A DNA stretch of 64,000 bases from the NCBI RefSeq assembly GCF_015291625.1, contig NZ_CP030047.1, positions 7,998,001 to 8,062,000 on the forward strand, read 5' to 3'. The translations under genes were made by a program, and so were the position numbers. Position 1 is the first letter of the stretch. Each line of letters starts with the position of its first letter. Source of the DNA: Bradyrhizobium sp. CCBAU 53421 (lineage in GTDB: Bacteria; Pseudomonadota; Alphaproteobacteria; Rhizobiales; Xanthobacteraceae). Below, in pieces: positions 37,549 to 47,374 of the stretch. The notes below the pieces were generated by a model that was given only the letters and a program-made list of their open reading frames with translations, was not told where the DNA came from and made no database searches.

Positions 37549-39468
37549 CTACGCCTGAAAAGCGCAAGGGGTCAGATCGACGACGACGTCGGTTGTAGAG
37601 ATGACACCTCTGCGATGCGTAATCGCCAGCACGGTCACATCTTCCGCTAGGCTGCGAATATGGTCCATGATGTCCCGCTCGGTTCGTTCGTCAAGGGCGG
37701 AGCTGGCCTCGTCGAGAAGAAGGATCGCTGGCTCGCCATAGAGCGCACGGGCTATAGCAATACGCTGGCGCTCCCCGCCTGAAAGCTTCAAACCGCGTTC
37801 TCCAACAGTCGTTTCAAATCCGTCCGGCTGCGCCTCGATAAATGGGAGAATAGCGGCTTTTTCCGACACGCAGCGAAGGCGTGCCTCATCGCGGGGCCGA
37901 CCTAGCAGAATGTTGTCGGCCAGCGACTCATTGAGCAACATTACGTCCTGCGGCACGACAGCAACTGCAGCATACCAATCCGTGCGATCGATACCCGTTA
38001 TATCGGTTCCATCGACCAGAATACGGCCGCAGTCTGGCTCGATTGACTTCAGGACGAGCCTAAAGATTGTCGACTTCCCCGATCCCGTTTCGCCAACAAG
38101 AAAGGTAATCCCGCCCCGTCCAGCCGAAAACGAGACGTTCGCGACGCCACGGCCGTTTTCGTAGGCATAACCAATGTCCTCGAAAGATAGCTGGCCAGCG
38201 GTGGGCGTGAAATCATGAGCATGGGACGTTCGCCGCTCTTCTGGTGCGCCCCACAGTCTGGTGAGAGGGATGAGGTCGGCACGCGACTTCGACGCGTCAG
38301 AGATCGCGCGCGCAACCATCTCGAAGGGCATACTGAGTTGGAGTATAAGCGTGTTGAATAGCACAATGTCGCCGATCGAGACCACGCCGGCCTGGTAGTC
38401 GGGAACTAGAAGGAGAAGAGTGACGGCAAATTGTAGCGCGACGGCTAAGCCGAGCACGGCGATGTAGGGCAGTCGTTGAAGCACGTAGGACCGGAAGTTA
38501 TCGCGCATCTCCTGCGCTTTCATCCTAAAGCGCTGGCTCATCCAGGCATGACTGCCAAAATGGCGCAACGTGTCCATGGCGTTCATGACGTTACCGACGA
38601 ACCGTGCATTCTCCTGTCCGGCATCGACGGCCCGGTCCAGAAATACGCGCGCCCGACGCGTCGAACTCCAGGTCAATGTAATCGTGGCAGTCCCATAAGC
38701 GACGACGATTGCGGCGACCTGAATATTGACGAGCGCGCCTAGAGTAGCGATCGTAAGCAGAAGCTGCGCGGCAGCAGGCAAGAAGATCGTAGTTCCAAGC
38801 TGGACCATCGTGATCAACGCGCTGCGCCCGCGCGCGGCCGCGCTCTGTATTTCCACGGGATTGTTCTCAAGAAAAAAGGCCGCGGTCTTTCTCAGGATGC
38901 GGTGGAAAAAGCGAGTTGCTGCGATAAAGCCCAGGTTCTCTGCTGTCATAAAGGAAAGATACTGCAGCATACGCTGAAATGCGGACGCTATGCCAAGCAG
39001 GACCGCATAGCCGGCGAACCCCCAGGCGAGCACCGACGTACCTTCACTGCGCGGAAGACGATCAATCAGACACGAGAATACATAGGGGGCTGCGACGCTG
39101 CTCGCGCTTGAGATCAGCACCACCGTGGCAACGACGAAAAGCAGGCACCGATCGGACCGCCAGTACACATGCAAAATTTCGGAAATCGGCGACAACGCTG
39201 TGTACTTTGATATATCTGCGACACGTCGAGGGACCGGCGTGCTTTGCTTTGCGCAGAGAGCGGCATCGCCTCGTTCGCACGAACTAGACTTGAAACGAAC
39301 TTGTGTAAAGGTGTTCGATGCCGGCTCACCGAAATTTGCTATCGCTAACCGGTGGGCTTCAAATGAGCTTCGTCCAGCGTCGTCATGCAACCCCGCCAGT
39401 CTTGGTAGATTGCCGCCCGGTTTCTCACATGAGATACGTCGTGTCGTGGCCGACAACTGGCGCGCCAC
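37549..39468 (-). CDS. ABC exporter (peptide type, fused membrane and ATPase domains)
   Basis: Up to 639 residues: about six membrane segments (LLFVVATVVLISSASSVAAP through LQFAVTLLLLV) joined to an ATPase with Walker A VGETGSGKST, signature LSGGERQRIAIARALYG, Walker B ILLLDEASSALDERT and H-loop ITHRRG. Exporters of this build (McjD-like) secrete lasso peptides and other RiPPs. It is divergent from a small peptide gene and an asparagine-synthetase-like gene. The start is unsure: GTG 39468 leaves ~95 residues before the first membrane segment, longer than usual, and there is no better ATG. Confidence 0.85.
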   Translation of the reverse strand: MARQLSATTRRISCEKPGGNLPRLAGLHDDAGRSSFEAHRLAIANFGEPASNTFTQVRFKSSSCERGDAALCAKQSTPVPRRVADISKYTALSPISEILHVYWRSDRCLLFVVATVVLISSASSVAAPYVFSCLIDRLPRSEGTSVLAWGFAGYAVLLGIASAFQRMLQYLSFMTAENLGFIAATRFFHRILRKTAAFFLENNPVEIQSAAARGRSALITMVQLGTTIFLPAAAQLLLTIATLGALVNIQVAAIVVAYGTATITLTWSSTRRARVFLDRAVDAGQENARFVGNVMNAMDTLRHFGSHAWMSQRFRMKAQEMRDNFRSYVLQRLPYIAVLGLAVALQFAVTLLLLVPDYQAGVVSIGDIVLFNTLILQLSMPFEMVARAISDASKSRADLIPLTRLWGAPEERRTSHAHDFTPTAGQLSFEDIGYAYENGRGVANVSFSAGRGGITFLVGETGSGKSTIFRLVLKSIEPDCGRILVDGTDITGIDRTDWYAAVAVVPQDVMLLNESLADNILLGRPRDEARLRCVSEKAAILPFIEAQPDGFETTVGERGLKLSGGERQRIAIARALYGEPAILLLDEASSALDERTERDIMDHIRSLAEDVTVLAITHRRGVISTTDVVVDLTPCAFQA

Positions 39469-39535
39469 ACTATCGGCCTCTTACTGAAGCATAGGATGTC
39501 GAGACGACAAGAATCCGATCCGCAAGGAACACGAC

Positions 39536-39682
39536 ATGAAGAGTGCAACTGCAGACCCACGCAAACGGCCCGCGTCTGATGCGACTGACCTTCCTCTACC
39601 GGTTCTGCCGCCCCCCACTATTAAGACGCCAAAGGGACCTCTACCTAACGATAGTGCCACGGAGGGCTGGCTTAAAGATTGA
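39536..39682 (+). CDS. Candidate RiPP precursor peptide, 48 residues
   Basis: ATG 39536 with AAGGAA at proper distance encodes MKSATADPRKRPASDATDLP, then LPVLPPPTIKTPKGPLPND and SATEGWLKD, ending at TGA 39682. It lies 67 bases from the divergent exporter start, immediately before a hairpin and the cyclase-like gene, exactly where a lasso-peptide precursor sits. A proline-rich leader followed by a G-initiated acidic tail (GPLPNDSATEGWLKD) fits loosely: a Thr stands three residues before that glycine and Asp/Glu are available. However, those acids fall at core positions 6 and 10, outside the usual 7-9 lasso ring, so the true core boundary or peptide class is open. Confidence 0.55.
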   Translation: MKSATADPRKRPASDATDLPLPVLPPPTIKTPKGPLPNDSATEGWLKD

Positions 39683-39708
39683 TTGCATCATTCTTCACTC
39701 TCTGTTGC

Positions 39709-39734
39709 CGCCCCTCACCCTCACACGAGGGGCG
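39709..39734 (+). promoter_or_regulatory. Hairpin between precursor and cyclase gene
   Basis: CGCCCCTC (39709-39716), a ten-base loop, then GAGGGGCG (39727-39734): a perfect eight-pair GC-rich stem with no T-run, 26 bases after the peptide stop and 22 before the cyclase start. Such intercistronic hairpins commonly stabilise precursor mRNA or attenuate read-through into the maturase genes in RiPP operons. Confidence 0.6.
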
Positions 39735-39755
39735 CTCGAGTTTGCATCCAGAACA

Positions 39756-41344
39756 ATGCTCAAGGCTACTCTGAGAATAGGTGATCTGGAAATCTTCGAT
39801 CCCGCCGTCGGAGACTGCTCAATAGCAATCGGTGAAAGCTGCATCCGGCCATTCCAGCATAAGAGCCTTGAGAGCTTTTTGCTAAAGAACTCTGACCAAT
39901 GGTTCTTCGTCATACGGGAGCGTCAACGAGTAGCAGACGAGTTCGGCACCCGCCCCGTCGCCACAGCTAACGCTTCTGCGGATCAGCTTCGTCAGCACTA
40001 CCAACAATGCATGCACTGGCCGCTTGACTTTGTCGTGATCGAGGCCGCCCGCCGAGGTTCCCCGCTTGCGGGTACGAGCCGGCCATATCGGCAGCCTGCC
40101 GATCTACTTCCACGTGGAGGAACGCACTCGTACGGTTACACTCTCCTGGGATTTCGTCGATTGTTTGAGTACATCGCGAGCGATTGATGCAGAGATCATA
40201 GCTCATCACCTGTCGATGAGAACGTTTTACTCTGCGGCGGCAGCCCTGCGTGGGGACTAACTTACTGACTGCCGGCGCAACCTTGTACGTCGACAGGTCG
40301 GACACTTCTTTTGAGTACGGCTCATCGGACCCGTTCACTGAGGAGCTCTCTGGGCGGGAGCAGAGCAACGGTCTCCTTGAGTTTGCGGATACTTTGCAGG
40401 AAGTTGTCCTGTCGCGGCCGACGGGCATTTGTGCAAGCGCTGTTGAGCTGAGCGGAGGTATGGATTCGGCTTCGGTCGCGATTGCTGTTGGCAAATGCGT
40501 GAAAACCGTAAGGTGTGGCGGCATACTGTTGGGCGACGGGAGCAGCCCCAGGCAGTCTGATCGGCGAGCGCGCATTCTGAGCGCACTGAATTGCCGCGAT
40601 CACCCTCTTGAAATGCATACCCACATGCCGGCGATTGGTCTGGATCTCGCGCCAGAACGACGCCTGCCACTCGCTTCAGAGTATTACCTCGAGGCGTTTG
40701 AGGCGCTCTGGGACCGGTTTCGCGCGGACGGCTGCCAAATCGTCTGGTCCGGCATAGGCGGCGACGAGCTTTGCGCTTGCTGCACCGCCGAAGAGGGTCC
40801 CGCCAGATCTCCGTCTTCGCGTCACCTGGAGATCGCCATTGAACTTGCAGAAGGCATGTTGACGAAGCGCGCGCTCGACGCGGCTCATTCATCTTTCCTT
40901 TTTAGCGCGCCGCTTAGCGCGACCGTATCCACATTTCTGCTCCCAAGCCTTTGTCATGCTCGTCCACTCGCAAAGCGCGGACTTTGGCCCGTTCGCCCGC
41001 TAGGCGATCGAAGATTGATTGATACTGCAGCGAAGCTTCCACTTGCACTTCGGGAGGGCAAGGAGATATTCCGCTCCTACCTGCGTAGTCGGCTGGGCCG
41101 TGATGTGTTTCCGCCCGGTCAAATAAAGGAGACTTTTGCGCTTGTATTACCAAAGGCGATTGCGGCTCATGCAGACACGATTTCATCGCAGCTTTCCTCT
41201 TGCGCCCTAGCCGACTTTGGCCTGGTTTCGCGAGAGTCCGTTATGGCGCTCTTGAATAGGGTGTTAACAACGCACGAGTTTTCTGCAACGAGCGCCTTGG
41301 TCCGCTTCCTGTGGGCGGAACGCTTCGTTCGCCAACTCTGTTGA
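39756..41344 (+). pseudogene. Asparagine-synthetase-like macrolactam cyclase, two frameshifts
   Basis: Three frames read in succession. 39756-~40060 gives MLKATLRIGDLEIFDPAVGD, then QWFFVIRERQRVADEFGTRP; ~40060-40250 gives LRVRAGHIGSLPIYFHVEER, then TVTLSWDFVDCL; 40250-41344 holds the synthetase domain with pyrophosphate loop ELSGGMDSASVAIA, IVWSGIGGDEL and KRGLWPVRPLGDRRLID. The N-terminal half lacks the glutaminase Cys2, as in lasso cyclases (McjC type), which adenylate a side-chain acid to close a ring. The second shift is a GGGG where GGG restores LRGTNLLTAG. Either a recent pseudogene or base-call errors at two spots; the remainder is well preserved. Confidence 0.78.
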
Positions 41345-42044
41345 GAGCTTCACCATCAACAACCGCCTGTTAGGACACCTCCGACATCAAAGAGAAGTTG
41401 AGAATCGGACGTTCCCGCCCATCGGCACGATGGAACGAGACGGTGTCGGCGTGCAGCGGCGGGGCTATCGGCAGAGAACGCGACACTGGACGCTATCGTT
41501 TGTCTCTGTGTTGCATGCCGCTTAGCCACTTTTTACGTCGCATAGATTGGTCTTCTGGAGACGGGTCGCCCGCGAAGGAAGGCGCCGTTCTGGCGCACAC
41601 TCTGTCACGGATCTTGGCAAGCCATAAGTGATATGGATACGCTCTTCGGCTAGTACTTGCCGTTAGATCACCAGCAGACCTCCACTGGAGAACGCATTAG
41701 CCCTTATGACTACGGGCCGTTAACAGACCTGCGATGCCCGCGCGTCGCTGGGCCTTTCCATATCGAGAGTCAAGGTCTCAATTGAATCAACGATTGCTAT
41801 CGTTTTGGATTCCCGTCCCGCGCTCGGATGATAGCGTGCACCTCCGCGGTGTGCTTTGCATGATCCTTGATGGCCACTCTGTGCTGGAACACCCGTTCCA
41901 CGCGATCATGCTCCAGCGGCGGAACCGGAACGGCTTGCGATGCGGGTCGCAACTTTCTTTACGCAAGAGGGCGCGGCCGCTGTTCCCACGAGCGGCCGCG
42001 TAGCGAGGCGTCGATCCTCATTTTTTGCTTGGCTTGTATCTTGG
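41345..42044. other. Gap downstream of the cyclase; no leader peptidase found
   Basis: A lasso cluster would normally carry a transglutaminase-like leader peptidase and a precursor-recognition (PqqD-like) protein. I looked for their Cys-His-Asp motifs in all frames here and found only interrupted text (short frames at 41398-41631 and 41734-42003). Probably decayed. Confidence 0.4.
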
Positions 42045-42251
42045 TTAGTGCTGTACGCACGCCGGATCGGTCAAACAGAAAAACAGATCGCAGATACCAT
42101 CCAACGGATCGTCCGCACATTGAGGATATGACGTGTCGGCTACCTGCACCTTGGCAGCGACGGGTTGAGCGGCGGCTTGAGCAACACAGGCCGGCACTGC
42201 CGCCGTTGCAAGCGCGATGGCGCTCGCAGTTACAAACAGCATTTTTTTCAT
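42045..42251 (-). CDS. Small secreted four-cysteine peptide
   Basis: 68 residues from ATG 42251 (GGGAGCG upstream). A signal peptide (MKKMLFVTASAIALATAAVP, cleavage around AQA) leaves a mature peptide of about 42 residues with four cysteines (C45, C54, C59, C65) in an acidic tail: YPQCADDPLDGICDLFFCL then TDPACVQH. Four cysteines in a short exported peptide suggest two disulfides. The family is unknown to me. It could be a bacterial mimic of small cysteine-rich plant signals, a toxin, or a periplasmic factor; none is shown. Confidence 0.6.
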   Translation of the reverse strand: MKKMLFVTASAIALATAAVPACVAQAAAQPVAAKVQVADTSYPQCADDPLDGICDLFFCLTDPACVQH

Positions 42252-44487
42252 TCCAAAGTCGCTCCCTTAGATCGGCCCCAAGCCGTCCTCATGGATATAT
42301 GACGTTGCCACAAGTGGTAAAATTGATTTTTTTGATCAGGCCTATCTACGAGATGGATGAGTTCGGACATCTGCGCGGGCTCGGTTATGAGTCGTTCGGC
42401 TTTTCGCCGGCCTCGAAGCGGTCCGCATTGATCTGAGCAATCGGACAACGCAGTAACTGCATCGTCTCGGCCCGATGGCTTGCACTGCTTGGAGACTGGA
42501 CATGTGCTGCCCAAGGGGTGAGTCACATTCCTGATGAGTGCACAAACGAACTCATTATGACGGATGCGACGACTGCGGCGATCAACGAAATTCCATTCGT
42601 TTGTTCGGCTACGCTACAGGCTACACCGCAGGGCTTGGGCCCGTTCAAGTACGGCGGCATACTGCCAATGAAGCGAGAGTGCATTCCTGACCAGAACTTG
42701 CCAACGAGGGCGATATGGTTGCTGGGCGCACTTCGTCGCGACAGCGACGGCGGCACCGGCTGCAACCATCAGGTGCGGGACTTCCTCAGAGCTCTCGATC
42801 GCGGCTGCCCCCACAAGATCCACACGGTGCTCACTGCCAACAGGAAGAATCACGGCCCAAATAAATTTCCACCGGGGCGATAGCTTGTGCAGACGTAGAA
42901 GAACCAAATGACCAATCTCGGATATGCCGCGTTATCAGGATCGGCATCTCACCCGCCAGTTCGACTCCTAAAGGCGGCCGGCGCGACCGCGATCTACCGC
43001 GAGAAGATCAGCGGTGCCCGCGCCGATCGGCCGCAACTCACCAAATTGAAGGTAGCGCCTCCAACCCGGTGACGTGGTGCTGGGACGAGGCTGGACCGGC
43101 TCGGCCGCAGCCCCGCCAGTTAAATGAGCTTGATCGAGCGCATCGGCAAGGTGGGTTCTGCATTCCGCTCGCGCGGCGATAGCGCTGGTCATTCGCACGT
43201 CACCTAGGGAGCGACGCGGTTGCGGCTGCCTTGCCGTCAGCGGAGAGCAATAGCGAAAGCATTGTCGACGCCGGCCTTGCGCAACGACGCAGCTTACCGC
43301 GATCACCTCGATCGGCGTCTCGCAGGTGATCCTGGTGAGCGGGCATTATCGATGGGGTTCGGATCCATACAGTTCTCCTTTCTGTTATGAGAACAAAGAC
43401 CTCTTGAAGACTCTCGGCAGCGAGTGAGCTGGAGTTCATCACGGAATTCAGACATGTGCGGCTTCGTCATCGAGAGGCCAAGTTCGAATGCTAAAAAAGC
43501 TGGCTTTCGAGAAGCTGACGAAAGTCGAAGAGTGGAGATAAACCGCGGCCGCGCCCGCCACGTCTGATGCGATCATCTCCGAGCCAAGTCTGATTCCGCT
43601 TGACTTTCGCAGTCGGCGCGCGCGTCCGAGTGGCACATCGCGTTCCACTTGGTTGGGGCTTTTCGGAGGTCTAGCCGATGCGGGAAGACGCCGGGCACAG
43701 TCTTGCACCGCATATGTGCATCTGGATCTCAGCCCGCACCAGTCGTTCTGCCTTACACTTCGAGCCTACGCTCGACTCGGATTGCCAACCAGAATGAGCG
43801 GGATAGCCCGGCCAGCGCGACAAAGAACAAAGGAGGGCGCGGCCTACGGGAGAATCCGGCAAGCGAGAAACGAACTGTTCACCCGATTGAGGGTGTGGAA
43901 CGAACAGGTCCCAGCACCTTCTGGGCGCCATGGAGGCCGATGCTGGGACCGTCGTGACCATATCCGAGTCGAGGAAACGGACAGGCCAGCTTATTGAGCA
44001 TCGTCAATTCGATTCGTCAAATCGGCATAAGGTGCGTATTCTCGCGGGATGCCGATCACTCGGAAATCGCTCGAGATTTGCCGGCTTCAGCCAACCGAAC
44101 CACCCGCGCAGCGCAGCGGTCCACCTATGCGACCCGAATGGGCAGGCTCGCATACCAGCACCAATGTTGGCGCGAATTCCTGATCGAGCTTAAGCAGGAC
44201 GAGGTGTGTCTGCTTTAGTCCAGGAGCGAGCGACACCTCGCGCTCCGCCGTCTGCCTCCAGTGGTTGCAGTTCTCGCCCTACGGCCGACCTCGCGCAATC
44301 GACCGAATTTCCTCATCGCGGAAGACGTACTCGCCTCGGTGATCGAAAACCATCCGGACCGTCCGCTCGCCAGCCTGAGCGGGCGCGTCGGACGTCCTGG
44401 AGCGGATCAGCGGCCCGCCTGGACTCCGGAGTCGGAGGCAGTATTGATGGTGTCGGCGCAAGCGGCACTCTAATACGAGATATGCGA
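42252..44487. other. 2.2-kb gene-poor interval
   Basis: Several short frames on both strands (42557-42883 plus, 43653-43997 plus, 43994-44218 plus) have no family resemblance, and codon choice alternates between frames. One opening at 43453 (MCGFVIERPSSNAKKAGF) recalls a class II amidotransferase N-terminus but stops after about 35 codons. Likely relics of insertion and decay. Confidence 0.35.
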
Positions 44488-46749
44488 CTACATCCCGTGT
44501 CGAGCGAGCTGCATCGTGCCGAACTCCGCCTCGAGACGGGGATACCATGCCTGGCCATCAACTGTACTCAACAGGGACTTGCAGAAGCCCGGTGTAAGCT
44601 TGCCACGGTGAATCACGACGTCTTCGTGGCCCTTTGCAGCTCGGGCGTTCCGCCAGAGGCGATTGTAGCCGCGTTGTTCATTGGATTTCACGTGGCAAGC
44701 GGCGAATTCGGCGTCGTCCAATGTCGCCAGCTGCCACGCATAGACCGGCCGCTTCGTATGGATGTGCACCCACATCGGACTTGGCATCGCACCATTGCCC
44801 AGTGCCTTCGGCTGCAGCTTGATCTCGAACAGCCTCCCTGGCTCGCCCTTCAACGCGCGCGGTGGCTCCAAGGGCGCCAACTCCTCCGCCGCCTGCAAGC
44901 GTTCAAGGTACTGCTGAGAGGGGAAGGCATAGGTCTTCATGCAATCCATCTTGATCATGTCCTTTGGCGCGTTTGCCTGCCCCCGCACCTCGGACAACAT
45001 CGCCTGGAGGCGGACGATTTTGCCGTGCACTTCGGGCACTTGCACCGGCGTGAGTAGGCCGCGTCGACGAGGCTCCTGCAGCGCGGCCACACAGACTTCG
45101 ATTTCGGCGGCCTGGCTCTGCAGCCGCTCGACGACGGTGTCCACGACGTGATCGGCATCTTCTGGTTTCATGTGGCGCGCTTGCGCGATGGCCCTTTGCT
45201 GACCGGCCAGATCGAATTGCAAGAGTTCGTCCAACCGCTGGAGCAGTCGTGTCAGTGCCTCTTTCGATGGCGGGGCCTGCCACATCGCCAGTTCCGTCGC
45301 CGACGATGACGCCCTCGCACGTGCTTCCTCTGCAGTCGCGAGTTTCTTGGTGCCCAGATCCGAAAGCACGATAACCTTGGCTGGTGGCGCCGTGCCGGCG
45401 TCGGGCTCGGAGGGCTGCAGCTCCGGCTGCCCGACGGCCGAACTCGCTGCACCCGCGGCCGGCCTGCGCTTGCCTTTCCCCTTTCTGCGCGCCGCAGTGC
45501 CTTCGGCCACGGCAGTGCTGCCGGTTGTGTTGACAGGCAACGCAGCTCCAGCCTCGGCCGGAGCTGCAATGATAGCGGGCACCTTCGGCTGCACTGCCAA
45601 GAGGCCCATGATTTCATGGGCTGTGACCCACGCGGCTTCCTCGATCTGATCCAATTGTTCCAGCGGAAGATTCCCACCTGCTCCGACATTCCTTAGCTCG
45701 GCAACCATGTCGTGCAAAGCCGACGCAAATTCCGATAGCCGCTCCATGACCCCTTCCAGAACGGCGCAGTTCTGTGCGTCGAGGGCCCGTCCCTTGCTGT
45801 TTAGAACGGCATCGCCCGTCGAGAGAAATGCCGGAACAACGTCCTTGATGAAGGTTCCGAGTAAACGCGCCCGACCGTCTTCACTCAAGAGGATTTGCCT
45901 GACGGCTGGCTCGAACGTGCTCGCCTGCGATTCAATCATGACCCGCGCAAGAGCGACCTGCGATTGCAGATGCATGTTCTTGGTAAACAGCGACCAGCCG
46001 GTGTGCAGTCGTAGTGCAGCCTGTTCGGCCTGCCGCATCTCGGCCGTTGTGCTTGGCAGGTTGGCCGTGGCCACGCAGACGGACTGCACCCGTTCCGAGC
46101 GCAATGCCTTCTTTCCCCACCACTCCACGCAAGCCAAATAGTGTTTCGCCACACTGGACGCCGCTCGGATCAGCTGGTCTGGTGGAGGGTTGGATTGGCG
46201 GATCCGCTCAAGCACCTCCGCCGCATTCTCCCTTCTCTGCTCCAGGGCGTAGGTTGTCGGGGTACCCAGCGCATTGCATTCGTCCGCCGCCTCGAGCGTC
46301 ACGTCACGAAGTCGACGAGCCTGATCGTCAGACAGAACACTGCGCGCTACGTGTGAGGGCAGCTTCGCGTAATAGTCCAGAACCGCTGAGCCCGCCTTGA
46401 CGACCTGGTCGATCAGTTCTTGCGCCTCTGACGAACTCTGGGCGTTCATGGCCGCATTGCGGCAAGTATCAAATTCCTCAATCAGGCTCCCCATTTCTCG
46501 CGTTGCTGTGTTGATCCCCTCACCTCCTGAGGAAACGGGGACTGCCGCACGCGAACCGGACGGCTGGCTCGCGAGCTCCGCCGTTTCATCTTCACGCGCG
46601 GGGCGCATGCGGTCCACGACGGCGTCAAAAAATTGGCTGCCTTCCGCAGAGATGGGACCGGTCTCCGAGCGCGAACTGCTCGATCCCGACGTGCTGTCGG
46701 CTCCTGCAGCCCCAATGTGCGGTTCGCCAGGTCGGCCTATGCCCGTCAT
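44488..46749 (-). CDS. Candidate type III effector, 753 residues
   Basis: Start set at ATG 46749 because GGAG lies upstream and the product then opens with a Ser/Gly/Thr-rich, basic-poor segment (MTGIGRPGEPHIGAAGADST SGSSSSRSE in two pieces), typical of type III secretion signals. Residues ~40-400 are predominantly alpha-helical. A basic patch RRKGKGKRR at about residue 416 could be a nuclear localisation signal. The C-terminal ~170 residues (LFEIKLQPKALG, SPMWVHIHTKRPVYAWQL, DAEFAACHVKSNEQRGYNRL, VIHRGKLTPGFCKSLL) form a distinct conserved-looking domain seen, from memory, at the ends of other plant-associated type III effectors. The open frame extends 126 codons upstream without such features. 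No enzymatic motif recognised. Confidence 0.65.
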   Translation of the reverse strand: MTGIGRPGEPHIGAAGADSTSGSSSSRSETGPISAEGSQFFDAVVDRMRPAREDETAELASQPSGSRAAVPVSSGGEGINTATREMGSLIEEFDTCRNAAMNAQSSSEAQELIDQVVKAGSAVLDYYAKLPSHVARSVLSDDQARRLRDVTLEAADECNALGTPTTYALEQRRENAAEVLERIRQSNPPPDQLIRAASSVAKHYLACVEWWGKKALRSERVQSVCVATANLPSTTAEMRQAEQAALRLHTGWSLFTKNMHLQSQVALARVMIESQASTFEPAVRQILLSEDGRARLLGTFIKDVVPAFLSTGDAVLNSKGRALDAQNCAVLEGVMERLSEFASALHDMVAELRNVGAGGNLPLEQLDQIEEAAWVTAHEIMGLLAVQPKVPAIIAAPAEAGAALPVNTTGSTAVAEGTAARRKGKGKRRPAAGAASSAVGQPELQPSEPDAGTAPPAKVIVLSDLGTKKLATAEEARARASSSATELAMWQAPPSKEALTRLLQRLDELLQFDLAGQQRAIAQARHMKPEDADHVVDTVVERLQSQAAEIEVCVAALQEPRRRGLLTPVQVPEVHGKIVRLQAMLSEVRGQANAPKDMIKMDCMKTYAFPSQQYLERLQAAEELAPLEPPRALKGEPGRLFEIKLQPKALGNGAMPSPMWVHIHTKRPVYAWQLATLDDAEFAACHVKSNEQRGYNRLWRNARAAKGHEDVVIHRGKLTPGFCKSLLSTVDGQAWYPRLEAEFGTMQLARHGM

Positions 46750-46784
46750 GTTCCATCTCCGATGCAATCGATAAGGCGCAGCCT

Positions 46785-46819
46785 GTCTGGATAGACCGCC
46801 TGGCTGACGACTGGCTGAC
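46785..46819 (-). promoter_or_regulatory. Weak tts-box-like sequence
   Basis: Read on the minus strand: GTCAGCCAGTCGTCAGCCAG then GCGGTCTATCCAGAC. GTCAGC, TCG, CAGC and GC agree in register with the two strong boxes in this window, but the TT and the terminal CGTCAC do not. Placed 35 bases before the chosen effector start. It may be chance, as CTGAC repeats twice here. Confidence 0.3.
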
Positions 46820-47374
46820 GAAGGACGTTTCTTCGGATGCAGAAGAGAATCTGAGTCGTCGAGTTCCGATTCCATGGAGGCCTGCGGCGATGGAGACGAC
46901 GATGCAGCAAAGAACGCGGCGCCGCAGGATAGTGCCGTGCAAGGCCGCAGCCTGGCGTTGCGGCGCCGCGCGAGCCGTGGAAATGCAGCTACCAGCCGCG
47001 CGCAGTATGGGCCGTGACGGCGATCCTTAAGAACTCGGCCGATGCTGGCGACTTTGTCTATTGACCAGCCCTGGCAAGGGCGATTCGAATATTGAAGAGC
47101 CATCACAAGCATACCCGCATCGTGCAACGGACTGGAGAATAGTGGCGAACGAAAGTCCCGCCGGATCTCGATTCACCTTCGGCAGCCGCAAGCATCCTGT
47201 TTCCGGGCAGCTGGTCTTCGATCGAAAAGTTCACAGATCCAACAATGCGCAAATCCCGACAGGATGTGGATAATTGGTCGCCGCAATATCTTCTTGCGTT
47301 CGAATTGAGCAGAACCGAGTTGCGAAATAGGATCTCGCTGAAGACGCCGTCGATCTAAGCGTACTTAAATATAC
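46820..47374. other. Upstream region of the effector, nothing firm
   Basis: The effector frame stays open to 47127 but without signals; the rest up to the DMT gene shows no gene, terminator or nod/tts box that I can support. Confidence 0.3.

Noticed and set aside
41734..42003. Possible lasso leader peptidase downstream of the cyclase
   Set aside because: No Cys-His-Asp transglutaminase-like motif order in any frame; only short interrupted frames.
43453..43560. MCGFVIE... opening resembling a class II glutamine amidotransferase
   Set aside because: Stops after about 35 codons with no further amidotransferase blocks in any frame downstream; likely chance or unrecoverable remnant.
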